DNA from: G965279355 sp965279355
GTDB taxonomy: Bacteria > Pseudomonadota > Alphaproteobacteria > CACIAM-22H2
DNA length: 64,000 nt
Direction: 5' to 3'
NCBI GenBank assembly: GCA_965279355.1
Contig: OZ257155.1
Location: 4,092,001 to 4,156,000 of the forward strand
Shown here: positions 43,354 to 50,888 of the stretch, piece after piece
How positions within the stretch are numbered: the stretch's first letter is position 1
Layout: the number at the start of each line of letters is the position of its first letter
Notes under the pieces: generated by a model
Database searches by the model: none
What the model saw: only the letters and a program-made list of their open reading frames with translations
What the model was told of the DNA's origin: nothing
Program-made: the position numbers and the translations under genes

Positions 43354-43548
43354 TCAGTGAGGGGCGCGCTCATTGCGGGGCGGGCTCGTGAAGGCGATGT
43401 AACCTTCCACCTCGTTGGCAAGCCGCTCGAACTGTTCGGCGATACTCAGCATCTCGTGACGCAGATCGGCATAGACGGCGCGGTCGGCACACTCGCGCAG
43501 ATAGCGGGCATGATCGCGATAGCTTTCGACGCGTGTTTCTTTCGACAT
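43354..43548 (-). CDS. Small helical protein, pair D member 1
   Basis: A 64-residue protein with GAGGGG 6 nt before the ATG. The core LRECADRA...MLSIAEQFERLANEVEG matches the gene at 44829 (LAEKFDRLATEAE). Short two-helix proteins of this pattern are common in alphaproteobacteria and have no assigned function. It lies between the two members of pair C on the opposite strand. Confidence 0.65.
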   Translation of the reverse strand: MSKETRVESYRDHARYLRECADRAVYADLRHEMLSIAEQFERLANEVEGYIAFTSPPRNERAPH

Positions 43549-43903
43549 CGTTTCCCCTCTTGGCGTGTCTTTAGGGGCCCGCTCCTCTGCCTCTCCTCTG
43601 ATTGAAAAAGCGGCCTTTGACTTCCCTGCTACCCCAAATGGAGTAGCGGAATCATCCTCTTAACGGGCGGGCATCCGGGCGGTTCCGACTCCTTTGCGAT
43701 CATCTCTTAACAGCCGTTAACCCTGTAACAATCCTCGAGAAATCGGTGGACAAGTGCGTCGTTGCGCTTGTTGCGTCGCGGTATCCCCAGCTACGCTGCG
43801 AGTGAATCGGAGCATCCATGTTAAATCGGCGACACCGGCAGAATTGCAGGCCCGTGCGGACGGCCGTTGCGGTCGTGCGTTGCGTTGCGTGTGCGCCGGC
43901 GGG
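43549..43903. other. 355-bp region without a supported gene
   Basis: It contains the upstream region of the small minus-strand gene and the 5' region of the plus-strand gene at 43904. Possible upstream GTG/ATG extensions of the latter are weak: they encode a Cys/Arg-rich stretch. TTAAC-rich half sites occur (43659, 43707-43720) but without correct CtrA spacing. No clear hairpin or promoter was found. Confidence 0.5.
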
Positions 43904-44347
43904 ATGCCCGCGATGATGCAGGACCGCGCCGATCTCGCGCTCGACGAAGAGTCTCGCCCCGCAGCGGCCCCGGTAGCGGCGGAACCGCAGCCGCAATCCG
44001 AGGCCGAGGCGCAGATCGATGCGCGGGTCGTGCATCTCATCAGCATCTACCGGATGTGGCTGTCGCGGACCTCGCGCGAGATCGCGGTCCGCGAATTCCG
44101 TCTCTCATGCGATGTCTTCGTGAAAGAGGGCGCGAACGGCGGCTACCCCCTGATGTCAGCCGTCGGCCAGCTCTTCAAGGCCTATCTCGAAACAAAGCCG
44201 AAGATGCAGGACAACAAGGTCATCCGCGCCTACATCGATACCTTCGCCGGCCTCTGGGTCCTTCGCAACAAGGGCGACGGCGGGGAAGTCGGCCAGCAGA
44301 TGCTGTTGTCGCTGCGCCGGGTCAACGATCAGTACATCAAGAAATAG
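43904..44347 (+). CDS. Unknown helical protein, pair C member 2
   Basis: A 147-residue protein, with start chosen at ATG 43904 (alternatives 43913, 43916). An acidic Ala/Pro-rich N-terminal part (about 1-45) is followed by helices: VVHLISIYRMWLSRTSREIA, then NGGYPLMSAVGQLFKAYLE, and a C-terminal GDGGEVGQQMLLSLRRVN. It pairs with the gene at 42837 by ungapped likeness of the second half. Function unknown. It is convergent with a receiver gene 30 nt downstream. Confidence 0.72.
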   Translation: MPAMMQDRADLALDEESRPAAAPVAAEPQPQSEAEAQIDARVVHLISIYRMWLSRTSREIAVREFRLSCDVFVKEGANGGYPLMSAVGQLFKAYLETKPKMQDNKVIRAYIDTFAGLWVLRNKGDGGEVGQQMLLSLRRVNDQYIKK

Positions 44348-44377
44348 AGACGTCGGCGAAGCCCGATCGGGTCTCCG

Positions 44378-44731
44378 CTAGACGGGCCGGTCGCGCAGAA
44401 GAGCCGCCGCTGCCGCTACGAGTTGCTCATTCTCGACAGGCTTGAGAAGCACTTTGTCTGGCATGTCCGCCGCCTCAAGGGCGTGGCCCGTCACGTACAT
44501 GACCTTGAGATTGTCGCCGCGCTCTTTCATCAGACGGCCGAACGTGAGTCCGTCGATATCGTCCTCAAGGCTGACATCGAGCATGAGCAGGTCGAAGGAG
44601 GTGCGGGTCGCCTGATCCGGTGCTTCCCAGCAATTCGCAGCCTGCGTCACCGTAAAGCCGGCCCTCCGCAGGGCGCTCGCCGCCGCGTGACGAAAGCCGG
44701 GATCGTCGTCCAGCACCAGAATACTTTCCAT
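44378..44731 (-). CDS. Single-domain response regulator
   Basis: A 117-residue receiver. It has an acidic cluster in LVLDDDPGF, the acceptor Asp in LLMLDVSLEDDIDG (an insertion DD after the acceptor region is unusual), VMYVTGHALEA and Lys in LLKPVENEQL. The start at 44731 (MESILVLDDD) is preferred over an ATG 12 codons upstream. No kinase is adjacent, so it is an orphan regulator. The overall pattern, with an 'LDVSLxDDxDG' loop, is like lone receivers seen often in rhizobia. Confidence 0.83.
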   Translation of the reverse strand: MESILVLDDDPGFRHAAASALRRAGFTVTQAANCWEAPDQATRTSFDLLMLDVSLEDDIDGLTFGRLMKERGDNLKVMYVTGHALEAADMPDKVLLKPVENEQLVAAAAALLRDRPV

Positions 44732-44828
44732 AGGATCGATATGGGGTCGTGCCTGCCCTAAAACCATGAAGACTCGAAAAAATGAGGCGGTATCTTATTG
44801 CGCTTGCAAACTCGTGGACATGCCGAAG

Positions 44829-45116
44829 TCAGCGGTGATCCAGCCGGAGTATCGCAAGAGTGCCATCCCAGCCCGGGCTCAGGACATGCTCGGCTTCCGT
44901 CGCAAGGCGATCGAATTTTTCCGCAAGCCATTCCCAGCTTAAACGCCTCATACGGTCTTTTTGCTGACGTGCCATCGCCCGACAGCGTGCCGCCTCGGCG
45001 CGCGCGCATTCGGCCCGGACGGTATCGCCAGGCCGATTGTCGTTGGCGGCGACATATCTCGTTGACGCTGGCGATCCAGGTCGGAGCGAATGAGGACTAC
45101 TGACAATCCGATGCAT
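44829..45116 (-). CDS. Small helical protein with AANDN motif, pair D member 2
   Basis: A 95-residue protein starting at MHRIVSSPH, with AGGGA 9 nt upstream. It contains the short VAANDNRPG motif common in alphaproteobacterial small proteins, then a helical region (ECARAEAARCRAMARQQKDR, LSWEWLAEKFDRLATEAE) matching the gene at 43354. No function is assigned. An upstream TTG/ATG extension to 45242 is unlikely because it runs through AT-rich, non-conserved codons. Confidence 0.65.
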   Translation of the reverse strand: MHRIVSSPHSLRPGSPASTRYVAANDNRPGDTVRAECARAEAARCRAMARQQKDRMRRLSWEWLAEKFDRLATEAEHVLSPGWDGTLAILRLDHR

Positions 45117-45304
45117 CGTGCGTTTCCCTGAGGGACGATCTTTTATAAATTGGAGGACACGGTTTGTGGTGACGTGATCGACGTCAATCACAGATTGATC
45201 ACGCTGTGCATAAGAGCGATGCAGAGCTTTAAGAAGCGGCATCGAAATTTAACCAGTCACAAATTCCGGGTTCATCTGCCGGAACGCCAGCGCAGCGGGA
45301 GGAG

Positions 45305-45319
45305 TGGACATTTTGTCCA
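45305..45319. promoter_or_regulatory. Palindrome TGGACA-TTT-TGTCCA upstream of the XRE gene
   Basis: A perfect 6-bp inverted repeat with a 3-bp centre, ending 32 bp before the ATG of the XRE-family regulator. The position and symmetry suit an autoregulatory operator for that protein. No promoter boxes are obvious around it. Confidence 0.45.
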
Positions 45320-45351
45320 GATGAGGCACACTGCATTCCCCTGTAGGACGA

Positions 45352-45648
45352 ATGGTGCGCGGCATGGCCAAGCAGATCACGGCCTATGAAAAGCAGGTGG
45401 CGCGGGTCGTCGGCGCCAATGTCCGCGCGTTGCGCGAGGCGCGGAACATCACGCGCGAGAAAGTCGGCGCGTGGCTGGGTCAAAGCGACGACGCCGTCGC
45501 CAAGGCCGAACGTGGCGAACGGCGGTTCAGCGTCGCCGACATTGTGCGGCTTTCGCTTGAATTCGACTGCGCGGTCGATCTGCTGATTTTCGGCAACCGG
45601 CCGCGGCCACGGGCAATGCAGAAGGCCCGCACCGGTTTCGACGACTAG
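45352..45648 (+). CDS. XRE-family HTH regulator
   Basis: A 98-residue DNA-binding protein. The Cro/CI-type helix-turn-helix covers about 18-70 (VRALREARNITREKVGAWL, then SDDAVAKAERGERRFSVADIV). AGGACGA lies just before the ATG at 45352; an ATG at 45364 is an alternative. It has no ligand-binding domain. A palindrome 32 bp upstream is a plausible self-operator. Standing alone without phage genes, it is likely a chromosomal regulator; targets might include the nearby orphan genes, but this is not shown. Confidence 0.85.
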   Translation: MVRGMAKQITAYEKQVARVVGANVRALREARNITREKVGAWLGQSDDAVAKAERGERRFSVADIVRLSLEFDCAVDLLIFGNRPRPRAMQKARTGFDD

Positions 45649-45707
45649 CCGGCTTTACGCGTGACATTCCTGTAACGGCCCTACAATCCGGGCTGCATTG
45701 GAGTGTC

Positions 45708-45728
45708 AAAAACGGGGCAATGCCCCGT
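45708..45728 (-). terminator. Terminator hairpin reading leftward between two rightward genes
   Basis: A 7-bp perfect stem ACGGGGC / GCCCCGT with a 3-nt loop, followed on the minus strand by five Ts. Both flanking genes read rightward, so on the minus strand it would end an RNA of about 50 nt starting near 45757, where an extended -10 (TGTTATTAT, minus strand) is visible. It may also work partly for the rightward XRE transcript. Confidence 0.5.
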
Positions 45729-45806
45729 GTCGCTCACTTGATCTCGCGGCCCATGGGGCCAAATAATAACACTGTCAGGGACTTCGGTGGGGAGGAGACA
45801 ATAGCA

Positions 45807-46874
45807 ATGACAATCGCACGGGCTGGCACACGCACAGGTATGAAGCGCACCGGATTCATTTTCTCGCTGCTGCTGGCAGCGACGATTGCTCTTGCGCCGG
45901 CGCTGGCAGAAGCGCGCGGTGGTGGTGGCTCGAGTTCGGGCAGCCGCGGTTCGCGCACCTATTCCGCGCCGCCGCCAACGCAGACGGCGCCGCAGGCGCA
46001 GCCGATGCAGCGCAGTATGACTCAACCGACCCAGACGCAGCGTCCCGCGCAGGCGGCCCCGAACGCGGCGACGGCGCAACCGTCCTTCTTTCAGCGCAAT
46101 CCGTTCATGGCCGGCATGATGGGCGGCCTGCTCGGCGCCGGGATCGGCGCAATGCTGTTCGGCGGCGGGCTTGGCAGCTTCTTTGGCGAAGGCTTCGCCG
46201 GCATGCTCGGCATGCTGATTCAGTTCGCACTCATCGGCGGTCTGATCTATCTGGCGGTGGTGTTCTTCCGCCGTCGCTCGCAAGGCGCGCAGCCGCAGAT
46301 GGATCGTCGGACTTATGCTTACGCCGCGGGTCCGACGCCTGATCAGGATCGGGACGGAATGCTCGCCCGACGCGCGCTGCCGGATGCGGCGCCGCTCGAT
46401 CTGAACACCGGCAGGGTCGGGGCGATCCCGGCCTCCGGCGGTTCGGCGCCTGCCGCAGCCTCCAATGACGAGATCGGCGTGACCGAGGCCGACTATGGCG
46501 AATTCGAAAAACTGCTGATGCAGATTCAGAAAGCCTGGAGTGGTGCCGATCTCGGCGCGCTCCGTTCGGTGCTGACGCCGGAGATGCTGTCCTATTTTTC
46601 GGAACAGCTCTCGGCCGATGCCAGCGCCGGCACAGAAAACCGCGTCGAGGATGTGAAGTTCGAGAATGGCGATCTGGCCGAAGCGTGGAGCGAGGGCGAT
46701 ACGCAATATGCCACGGTGGCGATGACCTGGACCGCACGCGACTTTACGCTGCGCAGCGGAACGGATCACGTAATTGTCGGCAGTCGCACCGAGCGCGTGC
46801 CGGCTACCGAAGTGTGGACCTTCATGCGCGTGCGTGGCGGTCGTTGGTTGCTGGCGGCGATCCAGCAGGTCTGA
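45807..46874 (+). CDS. Tim44-like domain membrane protein
   Basis: A 355-residue protein. The basic N terminus with a hydrophobic segment (FIFSLLLAATIALAPALA) works as a signal peptide or anchor. A Gly/Ser/Pro/Gln-rich linker follows, then two hydrophobic glycine-rich helices (about 105-165), and a C-terminal Tim44-like domain (about 225-355: FEKLLMQIQKAWSGADLGAL, RSVLTPEMLSYF, and WTFMRVRGGRWLLAAIQQ). Bacterial members resemble the mitochondrial import motor part Tim44 only in the fold; their role is unknown. GGAGGAG is 9 nt before the ATG at 45807. Confidence 0.87.
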   Translation: MTIARAGTRTGMKRTGFIFSLLLAATIALAPALAEARGGGGSSSGSRGSRTYSAPPPTQTAPQAQPMQRSMTQPTQTQRPAQAAPNAATAQPSFFQRNPFMAGMMGGLLGAGIGAMLFGGGLGSFFGEGFAGMLGMLIQFALIGGLIYLAVVFFRRRSQGAQPQMDRRTYAYAAGPTPDQDRDGMLARRALPDAAPLDLNTGRVGAIPASGGSAPAAASNDEIGVTEADYGEFEKLLMQIQKAWSGADLGALRSVLTPEMLSYFSEQLSADASAGTENRVEDVKFENGDLAEAWSEGDTQYATVAMTWTARDFTLRSGTDHVIVGSRTERVPATEVWTFMRVRGGRWLLAAIQQV

Positions 46875-46953
46875 AATCTCCCTGCCAATGACTGATGTGC
46901 CTTAGCGGGGGCGGGCACATCGGTCAGGCATTTCCCGGTGTCTGTGTCCCCGT

Positions 46954-47736
46954 ATGGATGATGTAAAAAAGGCCTCAACCCAGCCCGGTCTTCCGGTCCT
47001 GTCCGAGAAGAGCGCTCTGTTCTGCGATATCGACGGCACGCTGCTCGACATCGCGCCGACGCCTGACGCGGTGTGGGTGCCCCCTGAACTGCCGCATCTG
47101 CTGAACATTGTCGGCAAGGCGCTTGACGGCGCCGTGGCACTGGTCAGCGGCCGGACCATCAACTGGATTGACCAGAAGCTGACGCCCTTCAGCTATCCAA
47201 TTGCCGGTCAGCATGGCGCGGAAATGCGCCTGACACCGAACGGGCCTGTTCAGTTGCTTGTCGGTCAGCGCGATCTGACCGACTTGCGCACAAAGTCGAT
47301 AAAGATCGCCGCCGCGATCCCCGGCGTGCTGATGGAAGACAAGGGCTTGGCCATCGCATTCCATTATCGCACCGTGCCGGAACGCGAGCCGGAACTGCGC
47401 GCCCACCTTCAAACATTGCTGCACGATCTCGGCCCCGATATGCAGCTGCTTCCGGGCAAAATGGTATTCGAGATCAAGCCCGTCGCCGCGTGGAAGGAAC
47501 GCGCGGTCGAGATCCTGATGGAAGTCGAGCCGTTCGTGGGACGGGTACCGGTGTTCATCGGTGACGACCATACGGATGAAGGCGCTTTCCGCGCCGCGCG
47601 CCGCCGCGGCGGTCGGGCCATCCAGGTCGGCCCGACTGTGTCCAAACACGCGACAAGCTGGGTGGAAAGCCCGGCGGCCGTCAGAAAGTGGCTGGCAAGT
47701 GTGCCGGCGATGCTGGAAGGATCCACCTCTGCATGA
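46954..47736 (+). CDS. otsB: Trehalose-6-phosphate phosphatase
   Basis: A 260-residue HAD-superfamily phosphatase that removes phosphate from trehalose-6-phosphate. The nucleophile motif CDIDGTLLDIAPTPD (near 30), the SGR motif in ALVSGRTINWI, and GDDHTDEGAF are all conserved. It is the first gene of a three-gene operon; its stop overlaps the GH15 gene start (ATGA). Trehalose usually protects against osmotic and desiccation stress. Confidence 0.96.
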   Translation: MDDVKKASTQPGLPVLSEKSALFCDIDGTLLDIAPTPDAVWVPPELPHLLNIVGKALDGAVALVSGRTINWIDQKLTPFSYPIAGQHGAEMRLTPNGPVQLLVGQRDLTDLRTKSIKIAAAIPGVLMEDKGLAIAFHYRTVPEREPELRAHLQTLLHDLGPDMQLLPGKMVFEIKPVAAWKERAVEILMEVEPFVGRVPVFIGDDHTDEGAFRAARRRGGRAIQVGPTVSKHATSWVESPAAVRKWLASVPAMLEGSTSA

Positions 47737-49520
47737 ACACGCTCGATCTTGCGGCCATCGGCAATTCGATTCTTTCCGCGCTCATTGACCGCAATGCCCG
47801 TATCGTCTGGTGCTGCTACCCCAGGCTCGACGGCGATCCGGTCTTCTGTAGCCTGCTGGGTGGCAACGATGCCGAGACGGGTTTTTTCGACATCGAGCTC
47901 GCCGACCAGGCGACATCGGAACAGTCCTATCGCAACAACACGGCTATCCTCGAGACGACGCTCGTCGACCGGCACGGCGGCGCGGTCCGCATCACCGACT
48001 TCTCTCCGCGCTTCAAGCACTACGAGCGCATCTTTCGCGCCAGCCAGATCATCCGGCGCATCGAGCCGGTTTCCGGTACGCCGCGCATCCGCATCAGGTT
48101 GCGGCCGCGCTTCGACTACGGCGCGGTGACGCCGCAGATCACGCATGGCAGCAATCACATCCGCTACATCACGCCGGGCTCGGCGCTGCGCCTGACCACC
48201 GATGCCCCCGTCACCTACATCATGGACGAGGCGTGGTTCACCCTTGATGCCACGCTTTCGATGTTTCTCGGGCCCGATGAACCCCTGACCAGTGCTGTTG
48301 GCGGCACGGCGCGCGAGTTCCTGGAGCGCACGGAAGAATACTGGCTGGAATGGGTCCGCTACCTGTCGGTTCCCTTCGAATGGCAGGAGGCGGTGATCCG
48401 CGCGGCCATCACGCTCAAGCTCTGTTCCTACGAGGAAACAGGCGCCATCGTCGCGGCGATGACCACCTCGATTCCGGAGTCCGCGGATTCCGGTCGCAAC
48501 TGGGATTATCGCTACTGCTGGCTGCGGGACGCCTATTTCGTGGTGCAGGCGCTCAATCGCCTCGGCGCCACCAAGACGATGGAAGACTTCATCCGCTACA
48601 TCACCAACGTGGCGGCGCTGGAACCGGACGGCATCCTGAAGCCGGTCTATGGCATCGTTCCCGGCACGCCTTTTGATGAGCGGGTAGTGAAGTTGCCGGG
48701 ATATCGCAGCATGGGCCCAGTGCGGGTCGGCAACCTGGCCGGGATCCAGGTGCAGAACGATTCCTACGGCAGCGTGGTGCTCGCTGCGGCGCAGATGTTC
48801 GTCGACCATCGCCTGCCGCGCCGCGCGGGGCAGGCGCTGTTCGAGCGACTGGAGCGGCTGGGCGAGGTCGCGGCGCGCGAAGCGCTCGAGCCAGATGCCG
48901 GCCTCTGGGAGTTCCGTGGCTTCAAGCGCATTCATACTCATTCCGCGGTGATGTGCTGGGCGGCCTGCGATCGGCTGGGCAAGATCGCCAAGGCCATCGG
49001 GCTGGTTGAGCGCAGCGAGCACTGGTCCGGCGAAGCGGCGCGCATCCGAACCGCGATCCTGGAGAACGCGTGGAGCGCCAAGCTCGGCAGCTTTGTTGCG
49101 GAGTTCGGCGGCGAGACGATGGATGCCAGTCTGCTGCTGCTGCATGAAGTCGGCTTCATGGCGCCGGGCGATCCACGCTTCATCGCAACAGTCGACCGCA
49201 TCGCGCATGAATTGAAGCGCAACGGCTATCTTCTGCGCTATGCCACCAAAGATGATTTCGGACTGCCGGACACCGCCTTCAGTATCTGCTCGTTCTGGTA
49301 CATCGACGCGCTGGCCGCCATCGGCCGCAAGGACGAGGCGCGGCAGATGTTCGAGAACCTGCTCGCCTGCCGCAACCATGTCGGGCTGCTGTCGGAGGAT
49401 ATAGATCCGAACAATCGCGAGCTCTGGGGCAATTTCCCCCAGACCTATTCCATGGTCGGTCTGATCGTCTCGGCGATGCGCCTCAGCAAAAGCTGGGAGG
49501 AGGCTTTTTGGCGCGGCTAG
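47733..49520 (+). CDS. Glycoside hydrolase family 15 protein (glucoamylase/trehalase-like)
   Basis: A 595-residue cytoplasmic enzyme without a signal peptide. An N-terminal beta-sandwich (about 1-230) precedes an (alpha/alpha)6 barrel. GH15 signatures are NWDYRYCWLRDAYFVVQAL, the general-acid Glu in DAGLWEFRGF, and the second acidic region in LSEDIDPNNRELWGNFPQT. Members of this group include trehalases. Located between otsB and otsA, overlapping both (4 nt and 13 nt), it probably acts on trehalose or on a glucan from the same pool, rather than on external starch. Confidence 0.93.
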   Translation: MNTLDLAAIGNSILSALIDRNARIVWCCYPRLDGDPVFCSLLGGNDAETGFFDIELADQATSEQSYRNNTAILETTLVDRHGGAVRITDFSPRFKHYERIFRASQIIRRIEPVSGTPRIRIRLRPRFDYGAVTPQITHGSNHIRYITPGSALRLTTDAPVTYIMDEAWFTLDATLSMFLGPDEPLTSAVGGTAREFLERTEEYWLEWVRYLSVPFEWQEAVIRAAITLKLCSYEETGAIVAAMTTSIPESADSGRNWDYRYCWLRDAYFVVQALNRLGATKTMEDFIRYITNVAALEPDGILKPVYGIVPGTPFDERVVKLPGYRSMGPVRVGNLAGIQVQNDSYGSVVLAAAQMFVDHRLPRRAGQALFERLERLGEVAAREALEPDAGLWEFRGFKRIHTHSAVMCWAACDRLGKIAKAIGLVERSEHWSGEAARIRTAILENAWSAKLGSFVAEFGGETMDASLLLLHEVGFMAPGDPRFIATVDRIAHELKRNGYLLRYATKDDFGLPDTAFSICSFWYIDALAAIGRKDEARQMFENLLACRNHVGLLSEDIDPNNRELWGNFPQTYSMVGLIVSAMRLSKSWEEAFWRG

Positions 49521-50887
49521 TCATTGTCTCCAACCGGCTCACGCTGCCGCGCGAACGCCTCTCCCGGGCCGGCGGTCTTGCCGTCGCCCTTCGCGAAGCA
49601 TTGCAGAAGACCGGCGGCGTATGGTTCGGCTGGAGCGGGGAGGTTGTCGACGATCCATCCCCAACACCTGATGTCTTTACATCCGGGCGCATCACTTATG
49701 CCACACTCGACCTGTCACCGGCGGATCATGAGGCCTATTACGTCGGCTATTCGAACAGCACTCTTTGGCCGCTCTGCCATTTCCGTCTCGGCCTGATCGA
49801 CTTTCATCGCTCGCATTTCGAGGGTTACAAGCGGGTCAATGCGAATTTTGCCAAGGCGCTGGCCGCGCAGCTCAAGCCCGACGATGTGATCTGGGTCCAT
49901 GACTATCACTTCATGACCATGGCGGCCGAGCTGCGGCGTCTCGGTGTCGAGAACCGTATCGGCTTCTTTCTCCATATCCCGTTTCCGCCCGCTGAAATCT
50001 TCGCAGCGTTGCCATCGCATCGCCGGCTGGCGCAGGACTGGTGCGCCTACGATCTGATCGGCTTCCAGACCGACAACGATGTGCGGACCTTCAGCGGCTA
50101 CATCGTTAACGAAGCTGGCGGCACTGTCTTTCCGGACGGGACGTTCGAGGCCTATGGCGCGCGCTCCAAGATGGCGGCCTTTCCCATCGGTATCGATACC
50201 AAGGGCTTCGTCGAGGAGGCGGAGGATGCCGCCAATGCGGAAGAGACGATCCGCCTCAAGGAAAGCCTTGTCGGGCGCCATCTTGTCATCGGGGTGGATC
50301 GGCTCGATTATTCAAAGGGTATCCCGAACAAGGTCGAGGCCTTCCGCGACCTGCTGTCGCGTCGCCCCGAACATCGCTCCAAGGTGACGTTCATGCAGAT
50401 CGCGCCAGTGTCGCGCGGCGAGGTTGCGCAGTATCGCGCGCTGCGCCGCCAGATCGAGGCATCGGCCGGCAGCCTCAACGGCAAGTTTGCCGAGTTCGAC
50501 TGGGTGCCGGTGCGCTATCTCAATCGCAGTTTTCCGCGATCGACCCTGGCCGGATTCTATCGCGCGGCGCGGGTCGGCTTCGTGACACCGCTGCGGGACG
50601 GCATGAACCTTGTCGCCAAGGAATATGTCGCGGCCCAGGATCCCGACGATCCCGGCGTGCTCATCCTGTCGCGCTTTGCCGGTGCGGCGCGCGAGCTGCG
50701 CTCGGCGCTGATCGTCAATCCGTTCGACGTGGACCAGATGGCCGATGCCCTGCATCAGGGCCTTATCATGTCGCTGGAAGAAAGGCGTTCGCGCCATGCG
50801 ACCATGATGGAGGTGCTGCGCGCCAACACGATCACGACATGGCGCGAAGGGTTCCTGGCGGAGTTGCGTGCAATGCCGCGAGTCTGA
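49508..50887 (+). CDS. otsA: Trehalose-6-phosphate synthase (GT20)
   Basis: A 459-residue glycosyltransferase making trehalose-6-phosphate from UDP-glucose and glucose-6-phosphate. Visible are the N-terminal LSRAGGLAVAL, the HDYHFM motif, GVDRLDYSKGIPNKVEAF and TPLRDGMNLVAKEYVAAQ. The start is TTG at 49508, preceded by GGAGGAGG at a good distance; the TTG start may limit translation relative to the upstream genes. It overlaps the GH15 gene by 13 nt. It converges on hrpB with one base between their ends. Confidence 0.96.
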   Translation: MARLVIVSNRLTLPRERLSRAGGLAVALREALQKTGGVWFGWSGEVVDDPSPTPDVFTSGRITYATLDLSPADHEAYYVGYSNSTLWPLCHFRLGLIDFHRSHFEGYKRVNANFAKALAAQLKPDDVIWVHDYHFMTMAAELRRLGVENRIGFFLHIPFPPAEIFAALPSHRRLAQDWCAYDLIGFQTDNDVRTFSGYIVNEAGGTVFPDGTFEAYGARSKMAAFPIGIDTKGFVEEAEDAANAEETIRLKESLVGRHLVIGVDRLDYSKGIPNKVEAFRDLLSRRPEHRSKVTFMQIAPVSRGEVAQYRALRRQIEASAGSLNGKFAEFDWVPVRYLNRSFPRSTLAGFYRAARVGFVTPLRDGMNLVAKEYVAAQDPDDPGVLILSRFAGAARELRSALIVNPFDVDQMADALHQGLIMSLEERRSRHATMMEVLRANTITTWREGFLAELRAMPRV

Positions 50888-50888
50888 C

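Noticed and set aside
43707..43720. TTAA-N6-TTAA resembling a CtrA site
   Set aside because: CtrA sites have 7 bp between half sites; the spacing here is 6, and no promoter boxes are positioned around it.
45150..45389. Plus-strand open frame (TTG start) before the XRE gene
   Set aside because: It overlaps the XRE start and the palindrome, has low-complexity basic composition and shows no relation to any other protein here.
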